Source: Silanimonas sp. (GTDB lineage Bacteria > Pseudomonadota > Gammaproteobacteria > Xanthomonadales > Xanthomonadaceae). Taken from it: a stretch of 64,000 bases of DNA. A program made the translations under genes and the position numbers. The notes beneath the pieces were generated by a model. That model was not told the origin of the DNA and searched no databases. It saw only the letters and a program-made list of their open reading frames with translations. This document shows positions 34,931-45,168 of the stretch, in pieces. The stretch lies in assembly GCF_027530345.1 (NCBI RefSeq), contig NZ_JAPZQK010000002.1, forward strand, positions 62,001-126,000, in the 5' to 3' direction. How positions within the stretch are numbered: position 1 is the first letter of the stretch; each line of letters begins with the position of its first letter.

Positions 34931-36307
34931 TCAGCGCGGGAAGCCGCCGCCCGGGAAACCGCGGCCGCCCATCATGCCCTGCATCCCGCGCAGCATGCCC
35001 TTCATACCGCCCTTCGACAGCTTGGACATCATCTTCTCCATCTGCTGCCACTGCTTGTAGACCTGGTTCACCTGGGCCGCCGACGTGCCCGAACCGCGAG
35101 CAATACGCGCCTTGCGGGAGCCATTCAGCAGGTCGGGGTTGCGGCGCTCCTTCGGCGTCATCGAGTTGATGATCGCGATCATCCGCGGCACTTCCTTGCC
35201 GGTGACCTGCGCCTTCACGCTGTCCGGGATCTGGCCCATGCCGGGGAGCTTGTCCATCAGCCCGGTGAGCCCCCCCATGTTCTGCATCTGCAGCATCTGG
35301 TCGCGGAGGTCGTTGAGGTCGAAGCGCTTGCCCTTGGCGACCTTCTCGGCGAGCTTCGCGGCCTTGTCCTTGTCAACGCTGCGCTCGACCTCCTCGACCA
35401 GCGACAGCACGTCGCCCATGTCGAGGATGCGGCCCGCGGCGCGCTCGGGATGGAACACGTCGAGGCCGTCGGGCTTCTCGCCGACGCCAACGAACTTGAT
35501 CGGCTTGCCGGTGATGTAGCGCACCGACAGCGCCGCGCCGCCCCGGGCGTCGCCGTCGGTCTTGGTGAGCACCACGCCGGTGAGCGGCAGCGCCTCGGCG
35601 AAGGCCTTGGCGGTGTTGGCGGCGTCCTGGCCAGTCATCGCGTCGACGACGAACAGTGTCTCGACCGGATCGACCGCGGCGTGCAGGGCCTTGATCTCGG
35701 CCATCATCTCGGCATCGATGGCCAAGCGGCCCGCGGTGTCGACGATCAGGACATCGGCGACGTTGCGCTTGGCGGCGTCGATGGCCGCCCGGGCGATGTC
35801 GACCGGCTTCTGGCCGGCTTCGGAGGGATGGAACAGCGCGCCGACCTGGCCGGCCAGCGTCTGCAACTGCGCGATGGCGGCCGGACGGTAGACGTCGCAA
35901 CTGACCACCATCACTTTCTTCTTGCGGCGCTCCTTCAGGTGCTTGGCGAGCTTGCCGACCGTCGTGGTCTTGCCAGCGCCCTGAAGACCCGCCATGAGGA
36001 TCACCGCCGGCGGCTGCTGGGCCAGCGAGAGCTCGGCGCCCTGCCCGCCCATCACCAGCGTCATCTCGTCGCGGACGACCTTGATCAGGGCCTGGCCGGG
36101 CGTCAGGGACTGCAGCACCTCCTGCCCGACCGCGCGCACCTTGATGCGTTCGATCAGGGCCTGCACCACCGGCAGGGCGACATCGGCCTCGAGCAGGGCG
36201 ATACGGACCTCGCGCAGGCTCTCGCGGATGTTCTCTTCGCTCAGGCGGCCGCGGCCGCGGAGGCGCTGGAGGGTGCCGGAAAGGCGCTGGGTCAGGGACT
36301 CGAACAT
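34931..36307 (-). CDS. ffh: Signal recognition particle protein Ffh (SRP54)
   Basis: A 458-residue GTPase that binds hydrophobic signal sequences together with SRP RNA and delivers ribosomes to FtsY. The NG domain has G1 GLQGAGKTTT, VDTAGRLAID and TKTDGDARGG. The methionine-rich M domain ends GMKGMLRGMQGMMGGRGFPGGG. ATG at 36307 gives MFESLTQRLSGTLQRLRGRG, the standard start. It lies upstream of the rpsP operon and is divergent from the CcsA-like gene. Confidence 0.98.
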   Translation of the reverse strand: MFESLTQRLSGTLQRLRGRGRLSEENIRESLREVRIALLEADVALPVVQALIERIKVRAVGQEVLQSLTPGQALIKVVRDEMTLVMGGQGAELSLAQQPPAVILMAGLQGAGKTTTVGKLAKHLKERRKKKVMVVSCDVYRPAAIAQLQTLAGQVGALFHPSEAGQKPVDIARAAIDAAKRNVADVLIVDTAGRLAIDAEMMAEIKALHAAVDPVETLFVVDAMTGQDAANTAKAFAEALPLTGVVLTKTDGDARGGAALSVRYITGKPIKFVGVGEKPDGLDVFHPERAAGRILDMGDVLSLVEEVERSVDKDKAAKLAEKVAKGKRFDLNDLRDQMLQMQNMGGLTGLMDKLPGMGQIPDSVKAQVTGKEVPRMIAIINSMTPKERRNPDLLNGSRKARIARGSGTSAAQVNQVYKQWQQMEKMMSKLSKGGMKGMLRGMQGMMGGRGFPGGGFPR

Positions 36308-36347
36308 GGCGGAAAGCGCTGCTGGGACGCGGGAAAGCGGGGCGCGA

Positions 36348-36353
36348 AGTATA
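36348..36353 (-). promoter_or_regulatory. Candidate -10 of ffh
   Basis: TATACT on the minus strand (GGCTATACTTCGCG) lies 40 bases before the ffh start, in the 104-base divergent region. No clear -35 hexamer at the ideal distance. Confidence 0.45.
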
Positions 36354-36411
36354 GCCCCGGGGCCGATGCGAGGCGTTCTCGTTTCGAGGGGCGCTGTGCG
36401 ACACTTCAGCC

Positions 36412-37218
36412 ATGCCCACGGTCCTGATCCTCGCGGCCTTCGCCGCGCTCGCCTACGCGCTCGCCGCCTTCGGGCTGGTGCGTCGCCTGCAGGTCGGTGG
36501 ATCGGCGCACGGTGCGCTGTGGCCGCTGCTTCTCGCGGGCAACGGCGTCCTGCTGCAGCTCGGCCTGCACGCTTGGGCCGGGCACGTGAAAGGCGCACCG
36601 GACCTGCACTTCTTCGCGGCGCTCTCCCTCGTCAGCCTTGGCATGGCGGCCCTGACCGTCGCGGCGGCGAAGCTGGAACGGCTCGAAGCCCTCGGTGTGG
36701 TGGTGTTCCCCGTGGCCGCGGTCTGCGTGCTGACCTACGCCCTCGGCGCGCAACCCGGCAGCGGCAGCAACGATCTCCCCTGGCCGATCCTGATGCACGC
36801 TTGGCTGGCCCTGCTGGCCTACGCGGCCCTTGCCTTGGCGGCGCTGTTCGCGGCCGGCCTATGGCTGCAGGAGCGCGCCCTACGGCAGCGCCGCATCACC
36901 GGCATCGTGCGCATCCTGCCGCCGCTGACGCAGTCGGAGAGCCTGCTGTTCCGCACGCTGGTCGCGGCCTTCGCCTTGCTGACGCTGGCCTTGGCGATGG
37001 GCCTGGTGTTCGTCGAGAACCTGTTCGCACAGCACCTGATGCACAAGACCGTGCTGTCGCTGCTCAGCTGGACCGTCCTGGCCACCCTGCTGTTCGGCCA
37101 TTGGCGTTGGGGTTGGCGCGGCGCCAAGGCCGCACGCTGGACGCTGGCCGCCATGCTGCTGCTCGGGCTGGCGTTCTTCGGCAGCCGCTTCGTCTACGAG
37201 TTCCTGCTGGCGCGCTGA
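36412..37218 (+). CDS. CcsA-like cytochrome c assembly family membrane protein (YpjD type)
   Basis: A 268-residue protein with about eight membrane helices. It resembles the short CcsA/YpjD relatives encoded next to ffh in many proteobacteria; conserved His residues are seen in LHAWAGH, LMHAWLALLAYAAL and MHKTVLSLLSW. The full tryptophan-rich WWD heme-handling motif of CcsA/CcmC is not apparent, so a direct heme-handling role is unproven. It is convergent with the DUF1444 gene, 12 bases between stops. Confidence 0.85.
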   Translation: MPTVLILAAFAALAYALAAFGLVRRLQVGGSAHGALWPLLLAGNGVLLQLGLHAWAGHVKGAPDLHFFAALSLVSLGMAALTVAAAKLERLEALGVVVFPVAAVCVLTYALGAQPGSGSNDLPWPILMHAWLALLAYAALALAALFAAGLWLQERALRQRRITGIVRILPPLTQSESLLFRTLVAAFALLTLALAMGLVFVENLFAQHLMHKTVLSLLSWTVLATLLFGHWRWGWRGAKAARWTLAAMLLLGLAFFGSRFVYEFLLAR

Positions 37219-37230
37219 GCGTTCGCCGCC

Positions 37231-38082
37231 TCAGGCCTCGATGCGCTCCGAGGGCTGGAAGGGCTCGATGCGCCCGTCCGCGAAACGCTGGAAAAGCACC
37301 GGCGAGAGGGCGTAGGCCGCATCGGCGTGGATTTCGGTCGCGTGTCGGCGCAGTTCGGCGACCACCTTGGGGTCGGCGCTGTCGCCGAACACGAGGACGT
37401 CGCGCGCGGGAATCGCGATCACCGGGTCGCCGCGGAGGCGTTCCCTCTCCCGAACCCAGAATTCGTCGAGAAGCACGATCGAGGCTTCGTAGTAGCCTCC
37501 AGCGACGACCATGTTCAGCCCGCCGCCGCGCTGCACCTCGAGGCGCGGCAACTTCGCGCGCAGGTTGTCGACGGCGCGACGACGCAGGCCATCGACACCG
37601 ATGCCGCGATCGACGAACCAGTCCTCGCCGACATAGGCGACGTTGTGCGGCGTGTCGATGGCGTAGACGATGGCGAGGTGCGCGTTGAGTGCTTCGCTGC
37701 GATGGCCGACGGGGCGACCGTCCTCGCGCGCCGGCAACGCATCGAACCAGTCGGGCGACTTCAACACGGGCACGATGTCGTCGATCCCGGCCGCGTCACT
37801 CGCGGCAGCCCCGGTGCTCGAAGCCAACCAGGCAGCGATGACAGCCTCGCGTCCGGCGTCGTCGGCCGCCTCGGCCGCGAAGCGATAGGCGTTGTCGAGG
37901 AACACCTGCTGCAGGCCGTCCGCGCCCTCGATCGAAAGCGAAAGACAGCTGCTGACGGCCACCGTCCGACCCGGCATCGCGGCGCGCAGGCGGCTGGCCA
38001 TGTCCTCGGTGAAGGCATCCGGGTCGAGCGCCGGACGTCGCGCGCCGAACAACGCGGACTTCAGTGCATCCCACCATCCCAT
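37231..38082 (-). CDS. DUF1444 (YtpQ-like) protein
   Basis: A 283-residue soluble protein resembling DUF1444/YtpQ. Visible landmarks: VPVLKSPDWFDALP, NAHLAIVYAIDTPHNVAYVGEDWF, a run of small basic helices RRRAVDNLRAKLP, and GGYYEASIVLLDEFW. There is no signal peptide or membrane segment. The family has no assigned reaction to my knowledge. ATG at 38082 has a strong GGAGG six bases ahead and lies 15 bases after radA, so the two are one operon. Confidence 0.75.
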   Translation of the reverse strand: MGWWDALKSALFGARRPALDPDAFTEDMASRLRAAMPGRTVAVSSCLSLSIEGADGLQQVFLDNAYRFAAEAADDAGREAVIAAWLASSTGAAASDAAGIDDIVPVLKSPDWFDALPAREDGRPVGHRSEALNAHLAIVYAIDTPHNVAYVGEDWFVDRGIGVDGLRRRAVDNLRAKLPRLEVQRGGGLNMVVAGGYYEASIVLLDEFWVRERERLRGDPVIAIPARDVLVFGDSADPKVVAELRRHATEIHADAAYALSPVLFQRFADGRIEPFQPSERIEA

Positions 38083-38097
38083 CGTCGACCCTCCTGT

Positions 38098-39492
38098 TCA
38101 GTCCGTGGCTTGCTCGAGCGCTTCCGACAGCCGCTCGACACCGATCACTTCCATCTCGCCGACGCGACCGGATTTCGGCGCATTGGCTTTCGGCACCACG
38201 GCGCGCTTGAAGCCGTGCGTCGAAGCTTCCTTCAGGCGTTCCTCGCCATTCGGCACCGGCCGCAATTCGCCGGATAGACCAACTTCGCCGAACGCGATGG
38301 TCTTCTCAGGCAGCGGGCGATCGCGCAACGAGCTGAGCACCGCAAGCAGCACCGGCAGATCGGCGGCGGTTTCCTGCACGCGGATGCCGCCGACGACGTT
38401 GACGAACACATCCTGGTCGAACACGCCGACGCCGCCGTGGCGATGCAGCACGGCCAGCAGCATGGCCAAGCGGTTCTGCTCGAGGCCGAGGGCAACGCGG
38501 CGCGGATTGGCGAGCGGGGATTGATCGACGAGGGCCTGCACTTCGACCAGGAGCGGCCGCGTGCCTTCGCGCGTGACCATCACCGCGCTGCCGGGCTGCG
38601 GCAAGCGCGCGCCGGACAGGAAGATCGCCGAAGGGTTCGACACCTCGCGCAGGCCCTTGTCGCCCATCGCGAACACGCCGAGCTCGTTGACGGCGCCGAA
38701 GCGGTTCTTGAAGGCGCGGAGCACGCGGAAGCGGCTGCCGGCCTCGCCTTCGAAATAGAGGACGGCGTCGACCATGTGTTCCAGCACGCGGGGGCCGGCG
38801 ATGCCGCCTTCTTTGGTGACGTGGCCGACGAGGAACACGGCCGTGCCGGTTTCCTTGGCGAAGCGCACCAGTTTCGCCGCGCTCTCGCGCACCTGGCTCA
38901 CCGAGCCGGGCGCCGCGGTGAGCAGTTCCGACCACAGCGTCTGGATGGAGTCGGCGATCATCAGCCGCGGCTTGGCCTGCGCCGCCTGCGAGAGAATGCG
39001 CTCGACGCAGGTCTCGGCAAGCGCCTGCACGCCGTCGATGCCGAGGCCGAGGCGCTGCGCGCGCCCCGCGACCTGGGAGAGGCTCTCCTCACCGGTGACG
39101 TAGAGGCCCGGCACCCGCGCGGCCATGGCCGAAATGGCCTGCAGCAGCAGGGTCGATTTTCCGATGCCCGGGTCGCCGCCCACCAGCACCACCGAGCCTT
39201 CGACGAGCCCGCCACCGAGCACGCGGTCCAGTTCGCCGATGCCGGTGGACACGCGGGACTCGGCCTCGTGCTTCACCGATGCCAACGGCGTGATGCGGGC
39301 CTGCTCCGGCGCGCCGGCCCAGTTCCCGTGGCGGGGATTCGACTTCGCCGCTGCCGGCTCGACAACGATCTCCGACAGCGTGTTCCACGCGCCGCAGGCT
39401 TCGCACTGCCCCTGCCACTTCGAGTAACTCGCACCGCAATCGGTGCAGACGTAGGCCGTCTTCGCCTTGGACTTGCTGCCGGTAACCGCCAC
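38098..39492 (-). CDS. radA: DNA repair protein RadA (Sms)
   Basis: A 464-residue RecA-like ATPase that promotes branch migration during recombination. In order: a C4 zinc finger (CTDCGASYSKWQGQCEACG), an ATPase domain with Walker A GDPGIGKST, the RadA-specific KNRFG motif (FKNRFGAVNELGVF), and a Lon-like C-terminal domain. The start is GTG at 39492, with AAGGAG seven bases ahead; longer ATG starts upstream lack this and add non-conserved residues. Confidence 0.96.
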   Translation of the reverse strand: MAVTGSKSKAKTAYVCTDCGASYSKWQGQCEACGAWNTLSEIVVEPAAAKSNPRHGNWAGAPEQARITPLASVKHEAESRVSTGIGELDRVLGGGLVEGSVVLVGGDPGIGKSTLLLQAISAMAARVPGLYVTGEESLSQVAGRAQRLGLGIDGVQALAETCVERILSQAAQAKPRLMIADSIQTLWSELLTAAPGSVSQVRESAAKLVRFAKETGTAVFLVGHVTKEGGIAGPRVLEHMVDAVLYFEGEAGSRFRVLRAFKNRFGAVNELGVFAMGDKGLREVSNPSAIFLSGARLPQPGSAVMVTREGTRPLLVEVQALVDQSPLANPRRVALGLEQNRLAMLLAVLHRHGGVGVFDQDVFVNVVGGIRVQETAADLPVLLAVLSSLRDRPLPEKTIAFGEVGLSGELRPVPNGEERLKEASTHGFKRAVVPKANAPKSGRVGEMEVIGVERLSEALEQATD

Positions 39493-39563
39493 GCCGATGC
39501 TCCTTGGATCAGAACGCCAGATTGCCATGCGCGGGTCGCAGGGCACGAGACGCCGCGCGAAGC

Positions 39564-40658
39564 CTAGGGGGCTGCCTTCGACAGTTCCATCAGGAAGGCA
39601 TCGCGCTCCGCATCGGAGATCGGCGTGAGCGGTGCACCGAATTCATCCTTGAGCGCAGCGGCGAAGGCCTGCGCCCAGTGCGCGTTCAGCACAGTGCCGG
39701 CATGGCCATCGGCGAGATAGAGATGCGCGAGACCATCGTCCTCGCCAAAGGCCGCGGACCAGGCCACGGTCCCGCCCGCATCGCGCACGGGGATCCCGCG
39801 ATAGGCCGGACGGCCGTCGTCGGAACGCGCACCGACCAGGCCGCGATAGAAGGCCCGGTCGTCAAAGAAAGCGCGATTCGGCAACGATGCGGCCCGCGCA
39901 CGCAATCCGTCGTCGAAGCGATCCAGCATCGCGGCGATACGCCGACGCGCCTCGGGATCGCGGTAGTCGTCGCGCCAACGTGGCCAGTCGACGTTGTCCA
40001 GCACACCGACCAGCAACACGTTCAGTTCCGGCTGCACGTCCGCCAGCTGGCGCAGGGCGAGATCGATGGATGCGAGGCAGGCGTCGACGCGGCGACGATT
40101 GGCGTCGCTGTCACCCTCGCGGGCAAAGGCGTCGAGCGCTTCGCCGGTACCGAGGTCGTTGATGCCGATGCGAACGACGACGACGCCAGTGCGCCACGCT
40201 TCGGGCTGCACCGCCACGCGCTCGGCCAGGCGTGGGGCCTGCCGCCCCGGGCCCTCGACGAGGTCGGCGCAACGCGCGCCCGACCAGGCGTAGTTGAACT
40301 CGTGGTCCTGCTTGCGCGGCGAGCGACGATCGACGCCCAGCCATCCGAGCGGCGCCGCCCATCGGCCGCGAAGGCCCCATTCGCCCCATCCACCGGGGTC
40401 GATTTCGTCGCCACGAAGCCGGACGAGGACTTCGGTCCACTGCAGGGTCGTCGCACGCTGGAGGCCGCCACGCTCGGAACCCGACTCGGCGAACGTGACG
40501 CGGTCCTGGTAGGCATGGGAATCGGAATCGCCCAGCACCGCGAACGGCACGCGATCGGCCGACGGCGACGGTCCGTAGGGGCCCGCACAGCCAACCAGCA
40601 ATGCGGACAACAGGAGAGCGGCGGGAAGCGCGTGTACCGTGCGACGGAAGAAGCCCAT
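39564..40658 (-). CDS. Predicted SGNH/GDSL-like hydrolase lipoprotein
   Basis: A 364-residue protein. The start at 40658 gives a lipoprotein signal (MGFFRRTVHALPAALLLSALLVGC, lipobox LLVGC). The mature part begins with AVLGDSDSHAYQ, resembling SGNH block I, and contains RIGINDLG, resembling block III (GxND). A late DGHAG...NAHW segment may hold the catalytic Asp-His. SGNH enzymes are esterases or acetyl-transfer enzymes; no substrate can be named. It lies after tRNA-Thr and radA follows downstream in the other direction of travel, 71 bases away. Confidence 0.65.
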   Translation of the reverse strand: MGFFRRTVHALPAALLLSALLVGCAGPYGPSPSADRVPFAVLGDSDSHAYQDRVTFAESGSERGGLQRATTLQWTEVLVRLRGDEIDPGGWGEWGLRGRWAAPLGWLGVDRRSPRKQDHEFNYAWSGARCADLVEGPGRQAPRLAERVAVQPEAWRTGVVVVRIGINDLGTGEALDAFAREGDSDANRRRVDACLASIDLALRQLADVQPELNVLLVGVLDNVDWPRWRDDYRDPEARRRIAAMLDRFDDGLRARAASLPNRAFFDDRAFYRGLVGARSDDGRPAYRGIPVRDAGGTVAWSAAFGEDDGLAHLYLADGHAGTVLNAHWAQAFAAALKDEFGAPLTPISDAERDAFLMELSKAAP

Positions 40659-40691
40659 CGGGTTCCGTTGGACGCGCTGGAGGGGGGCTGA

Positions 40692-40767
40692 TGGTGCCGG
40701 AGAAGGGACTCGAACCCCCGACCTACGCATTACGAATGCGCCGCTCTACCAACTGAGCTACACCGGC
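40692..40767 (-). tRNA. tRNA-Thr(CGT)
   Basis: A 76-base tRNA with encoded CCA. Acceptor GCCGGTG/CTCCGGC with a mismatched or weak last pair, anticodon loop TTCGTAA (anticodon CGT) and T-loop GGTTCGAGTCC. It lies 37 bases after ispH and 33 bases before the SGNH lipoprotein gene; no terminator is evident between them. Confidence 0.95.
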
Positions 40768-40804
40768 ATCAGACGCGGGATTTTAGGGGGCCGTGGGGCC
40801 GCGG

Positions 40805-41761
40805 TCAATCGACCAGGCTGATGCGGAGTTCCTTGGGCAGGGCGAAGACCACGTCCTCGGGCTTGCCGGAAAGCTCCGTCGCCGCCCCACCGCCCAGTTC
40901 AGCCAGTCGCGCGATCACGCCCTGAACCAGCAGTTCAGGTGCGGATGCACCGGCTGTGACGCCCACGCAGCGCTTGCCGTCGACCCAGCGCGGATCGACA
41001 TGCTCCGCCCCGTCGATGAGGTAGGCCTCGACGCCGTTCTTCTCGGCCAGCTCCCGCAAGCGGTTCGAATTCGAGCTGCTCGGGCTGCCGACCACGAGGA
41101 TCAGGTCGCAGCGCGCTGCCAGGTCACGCACGGCGTCCTGGCGATTCTGCGTGGCGTAGCAGATGTCGTCGTGGCGCGGGCCCTGCATGGCCGGGAAGCG
41201 CCGCTGCAGCGTGGCGATGATGTCCTTGGTGTCGTCGACCGACAGCGTCGTCTGCGTGGTGAACGCCACGTTGTCGGGCTGGGCGATGGCGATGCGCTCC
41301 GCCTGCTCGACGTCCTCGACCAGGTAGATCGAGCCCGTACCGGCTTCCTTGCGCCACTGCCCCATCGTGCCCTCGACCTCGACGTGGCCGGCATGCCCGA
41401 TCAGCACGACATCGCGACCCGCGCGGCAATGCCGCGTGACTTCGATGTGGACCTTGGTCACCAGCGGACAGGTCGCGTCGAACACCTTGAAGCCGCGCTC
41501 GGCGGCCTCGTTGCGCACCGCCTGCGACACGCCGTGGGCACTGAAGATCAGGGTGGCTCCGGACGGCACGTCGGCGAGGTCCTCGATGAACACCGCACCC
41601 TTGGCCCGCAGGTCCTCCACCACGAACCTGTTGTGGACGACCTCGTGACGGACGTAGATCGGCGCACCGAGCTGCTGGAGCGCCCGGTCCACGATCTCGA
41701 TCGCGCGGTCGACGCCGGCGCAGAAACCGCGAGGATTCGCGAGCAGGACGTCGAAGCTCAT
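40805..41761 (-). CDS. ispH: 4-hydroxy-3-methylbut-2-enyl diphosphate reductase
   Basis: A 318-residue iron-sulfur enzyme catalysing the last step of the MEP isoprenoid pathway, yielding IPP and DMAPP. The cluster-binding cysteines are Cys14 ([12 protein letters not shown]), Cys98 ([11 protein letters not shown]) and Cys201 (ICYATQNRQ). [11 protein letters not shown] is also conserved. Its ATG overlaps the lspA stop by four bases. Confidence 0.98.
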   Translation of the reverse strand: MSFDVLLANPRGFCAGVDRAIEIVDRALQQLGAPIYVRHEVVHNRFVVEDLRAKGAVFIEDLADVPSGATLIFSAHGVSQAVRNEAAERGFKVFDATCPLVTKVHIEVTRHCRAGRDVVLIGHAGHVEVEGTMGQWRKEAGTGSIYLVEDVEQAERIAIAQPDNVAFTTQTTLSVDDTKDIIATLQRRFPAMQGPRHDDICYATQNRQDAVRDLAARCDLILVVGSPSSSNSNRLRELAEKNGVEAYLIDGAEHVDPRWVDGKRCVGVTAGASAPELLVQGVIARLAELGGGAATELSGKPEDVVFALPKELRISLVD

Positions 41762-42279
41762 TTCCGTTCCCCGCTGAAGAAACTGGCGATCACGAGCAGC
41801 ACCGCACCGGCAACGATCGCCGAGTCGGCCACGTTGAACACGGGCCAGCTGCGCTCACCCCAATACCAGTGGATGAAGTCCACGACATAGCCGAAGCGCA
41901 CGCGATCGATGAGATTGCCCAGTGCACCGCCGATGATGAGCGCGAACGGCAGGGCCTCGTGCCAATGGCCGCGCGGCAGTTTGCGGAGCCAATGCACCAG
42001 CAGGCCGCTGATGCCGATGGCCAGCGCGCTGAAGAACCAGCGCTGCCAGCCCGACGCCCCGGCGAGGAAACTGAAAGCCGCGCCGTGGTTCTTCGCCAGC
42101 TGCCATTCCCAGAAGCCGTCGATGACGGGGATCGTGGGGCCGCCGTACTCGAGGATGGACAGGAAGTAGAGCTTGCTGGCCTGGTCGAGGACGATGACGA
42201 CGGCGGACAGCCACAGCCATGCCAGCGCATTGGGGCCGGCGAGCGCCGAGGTCGCGGCGTTGGAGGTCGGAACGGTCAC
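41758..42279 (-). CDS. lspA: Lipoprotein signal peptidase (SPase II)
   Basis: A 173-residue inner-membrane aspartyl protease with four helices that removes signal peptides from prolipoproteins. The catalytic Asp pair is in GYVVDFI and [18 protein letters not shown] is also conserved. The start is GTG at 42279; an N-terminal stretch of about 15 residues precedes the first helix. It lies nine bases after ileS in the ribF-ileS-lspA-ispH order. Confidence 0.96.
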   Translation of the reverse strand: MTVPTSNAATSALAGPNALAWLWLSAVVIVLDQASKLYFLSILEYGGPTIPVIDGFWEWQLAKNHGAAFSFLAGASGWQRWFFSALAIGISGLLVHWLRKLPRGHWHEALPFALIIGGALGNLIDRVRFGYVVDFIHWYWGERSWPVFNVADSAIVAGAVLLVIASFFSGERK

Positions 42280-42288
42280 GGGCGGCGA

Positions 42289-45168
42289 TCAGAAGAAGCG
42301 GCGGTCTTCGCCCGCGCCGTCGACGTTGTCGACGCAGCGGCCGCAGAGCTCGGGATGGTCGGCGTGGGTGCCGACGTCATGGCGGTAGTGCCAGCATCGC
42401 ACGCACTTCGCCGCACCGCTGGCCACGGCGCGGACGAAGGCCCCGGCCACGCCATCGGCGGCGACCGCCTCGGCGGGCTTGGCCGCGACCGGGTGCAGAC
42501 GCAGCTCGCTGGTGATGAACAGGAAGCGGAGTTCGTCGGCGACGGGCGCCAGCGTCGCGAGCGTGGCGTCGTCGACGTACAGGTCGACTTCGGCCTCGAG
42601 CGAGGCGCCGATCGCACCGCCGGCGCGCATCGGCTCCAGCACCTTGGCCACCGCCTCGCGCAGCGCCAGCAGCGCGGCGAAGGTCTCCTTCGAGAGCGCA
42701 CCGCCCGCAGGCAGGGCATCGAGGTCGGTACGCCAGGTGGCGAACAGCACGTGGGCCTCGCGCGCACCCGGCAGGTGCTGCCAGAGCTCGTCGGCGGTGA
42801 AGCTCAGGATCGGCGCGATCCAGCGCGTGAGCGCGTGGGCGATGCGGAACATCGCCGACTGCGCCGAGCGGCGGCCGCGGCTGTCCACCGGCATGGTGTA
42901 CAGGCGGTCCTTGGTGACATCGAGGTACAGCGCGCCGAGGTCGTTGGTGCAGTAGTTCTGCAGCGCCGCGACGACGGCGGCGAAGTCGTAGCGGGCATAG
43001 GCCGCGGTGATCTCGGCCTGCACCTCGCCGGCGCGGGCCACGGCCTGCGCGTCCAGCCACAGCAGTTCGCCGTTCGGCAGCAGGTGGGTGGCCGGGTCGA
43101 AGCCCGCGAGGTTGCCGAGCAGGAAGCGCGCGGTGTTGCGGATGCGGCGGTAGGCGTCGGCGGTGCGCTTCAGGATGTCGTCGGAAACGGACATCTCGTT
43201 GCGGTAGTCGGTACTGGCCACCCACAGGCGCAGCACGTCGGCACCCATCTGGTCGATGACCTTCTGCGGTTCGACCACGTTGCCGATCGACTTCGACATC
43301 TTCCGGCCCTGCGCATCGACCGTGAAGCCGTGCGTCAGCACCTGGCGGTACGGCGCCACGCCATCCATCGCCACACCGGTGAGCAGCGAGCTCTGGAACC
43401 AGCCGCGGTGTTGGTCGGAGCCTTCGAGGTAGAGATCGGCGGGCTTGCCCAAGCCCTCGTCGGCGCGCGCGGCGAGCACGGCCTCGTGGGTGACGCCGGA
43501 GTCGAACCAGACGTCGAGGATGTCGGTGACTTTCTCGTAGTCGGAGGCTTCGGCGCCGAGCAACTCGGCGGCATCGAGCGCGAACCACGCGTCCACCCCG
43601 CCCTGCTCGATCTTCGCGGCCACGGCGGCCATCAGCTCGGCCGTGCGCGGATGGATCTCGCCGGTGAGGCGGTGCGTGAACAGCGCGATGGGCACGCCCC
43701 AGGTGCGCTGGCGGGAGATGCACCAGTCCGGGCGGCCGTCGACCATGGCACTGATGCGCGCCTCGCCCCAGTCCGGGAACCACTGCACGCCCTTGATCGC
43801 GGCCAGCGCGTCGGCGCGCAGGTTCGCCTGCGTCATCGAGATGAACCACTGTGGCGTGGCGCGGAACGCCACCGGCGTCTTGTGGCGCCAGCAGTGCGGG
43901 TAGCTGTGGTGCAGCTTGCCCGAGGACAGCAGCACGCCGCGGGCGGCAAGCGCGGCGACGATGAGGTCGTTCGCCTTCCACAGATGCGCGCCGGCGATGG
44001 CGACCTCGCCCTCCGGCGTCGGGATCGGCGGCGTGCCGGGCAGGTACAGGCCCTTGCCGTCGACCGGGTTGATCTGCGCGGCGGTGTAGCGATCGGTGAG
44101 CCCGTAGAGCTTGCCGACCACGAAGTCTTCCTGGCCGTGGCCGGGCGCGGTGTGCACCGCACCGGTGCCGTCGTCGGCGGTGACGTGGTCGCCGAGGATC
44201 AGCGGGATCTCGCGCGCGTAGAACGGATGCGCGAGCACGAGGCCCTCGAGCGCACGACCTTCGACGCGACCCAGCACCTTCGCTTCGGCCACGCCGTAGC
44301 GCGCCAGCGCCTTCTCGACCAGCGCCTCGGCCAGCACCAGCAGCACGCGGCGCCCGTCGCGCGCCGGGCCCTCGACCATCGCGTAGCCGAGCTCGGCACC
44401 CAGCGTCACCGCCAGCGAGGCCGGCAGCGTCCAGGGCGTGGTGGTCCAGATCGGCACCGCGACGATGGCATCCTCGGCGTCGACGCCGAACTTGGCGGCG
44501 AGCGCCTTCGGATCCTTCGCGTCGTAGGCGACGTCGACCATCGGCGAGGTCTTGTCGGCGTACTCGATCTCGGCTTCGGCCAGCGCCGAACCGCAATCGA
44601 AGCACCAGTGCACGGGCTTCGCGCCGCGCACGAGGTGGCCGCGGTCGACGATCTTCGCCAAGGCGCGGACCATGTCGGCCTCGAAGCGGAAGTCCATCGT
44701 GCGATAGGGGTGGTCCCAGTCGCCGAGGACGCCAAGGCGCTGGAAATCGCGCGACTGGCCGGCGATCTGCTCGGCGGCGTACTCGCGGCACTTCTGCCGG
44801 AACGCGGCGGCGTCGAGCTTGTCGCCCACCTTGCCGAACTTCTTCTCGACGGCGAGTTCGATCGGCAGGCCGTGGCAGTCCCAGCCCGGCACATAGGGCG
44901 CGTCGAAGCCGGCCAGCAGCTTCGACTTCACGACGAGATCCTTGAGGATCTTGTTGACCGCGTGGCCGATGTGGATGTTGCCGTTGGCGTAGGGCGGGCC
45001 ATCGTGCAGCACGAAGCGCGGGCGGCCGGCGGCATTCGCGCGCACCTGGTCGTACAGACGGCCATCCTGCCAGCGCTGCAGCGTGGCGGGCTCGCGCTTC
45101 GGCAGGTCGCCGCGCATCGGGAAGGCCGTGTCCGGCAGCGAGATGGTGCTCTTGTAGTCGATGCTCAC
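42289..45168 (-). CDS. ileS: Isoleucine--tRNA ligase
   Basis: A 959-residue class I synthetase. HIGH appears in [16 protein letters not shown] and KMSKS in [12 protein letters not shown]. The CP1 editing domain lies between them. The C-terminal zinc-binding module is [12 protein letters not shown]...[10 protein letters not shown]. The start is GTG at 45168, overlapping the ribF stop (GTGA). Confidence 0.98.
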   Translation of the reverse strand: MSIDYKSTISLPDTAFPMRGDLPKREPATLQRWQDGRLYDQVRANAAGRPRFVLHDGPPYANGNIHIGHAVNKILKDLVVKSKLLAGFDAPYVPGWDCHGLPIELAVEKKFGKVGDKLDAAAFRQKCREYAAEQIAGQSRDFQRLGVLGDWDHPYRTMDFRFEADMVRALAKIVDRGHLVRGAKPVHWCFDCGSALAEAEIEYADKTSPMVDVAYDAKDPKALAAKFGVDAEDAIVAVPIWTTTPWTLPASLAVTLGAELGYAMVEGPARDGRRVLLVLAEALVEKALARYGVAEAKVLGRVEGRALEGLVLAHPFYAREIPLILGDHVTADDGTGAVHTAPGHGQEDFVVGKLYGLTDRYTAAQINPVDGKGLYLPGTPPIPTPEGEVAIAGAHLWKANDLIVAALAARGVLLSSGKLHHSYPHCWRHKTPVAFRATPQWFISMTQANLRADALAAIKGVQWFPDWGEARISAMVDGRPDWCISRQRTWGVPIALFTHRLTGEIHPRTAELMAAVAAKIEQGGVDAWFALDAAELLGAEASDYEKVTDILDVWFDSGVTHEAVLAARADEGLGKPADLYLEGSDQHRGWFQSSLLTGVAMDGVAPYRQVLTHGFTVDAQGRKMSKSIGNVVEPQKVIDQMGADVLRLWVASTDYRNEMSVSDDILKRTADAYRRIRNTARFLLGNLAGFDPATHLLPNGELLWLDAQAVARAGEVQAEITAAYARYDFAAVVAALQNYCTNDLGALYLDVTKDRLYTMPVDSRGRRSAQSAMFRIAHALTRWIAPILSFTADELWQHLPGAREAHVLFATWRTDLDALPAGGALSKETFAALLALREAVAKVLEPMRAGGAIGASLEAEVDLYVDDATLATLAPVADELRFLFITSELRLHPVAAKPAEAVAADGVAGAFVRAVASGAAKCVRCWHYRHDVGTHADHPELCGRCVDNVDGAGEDRRFF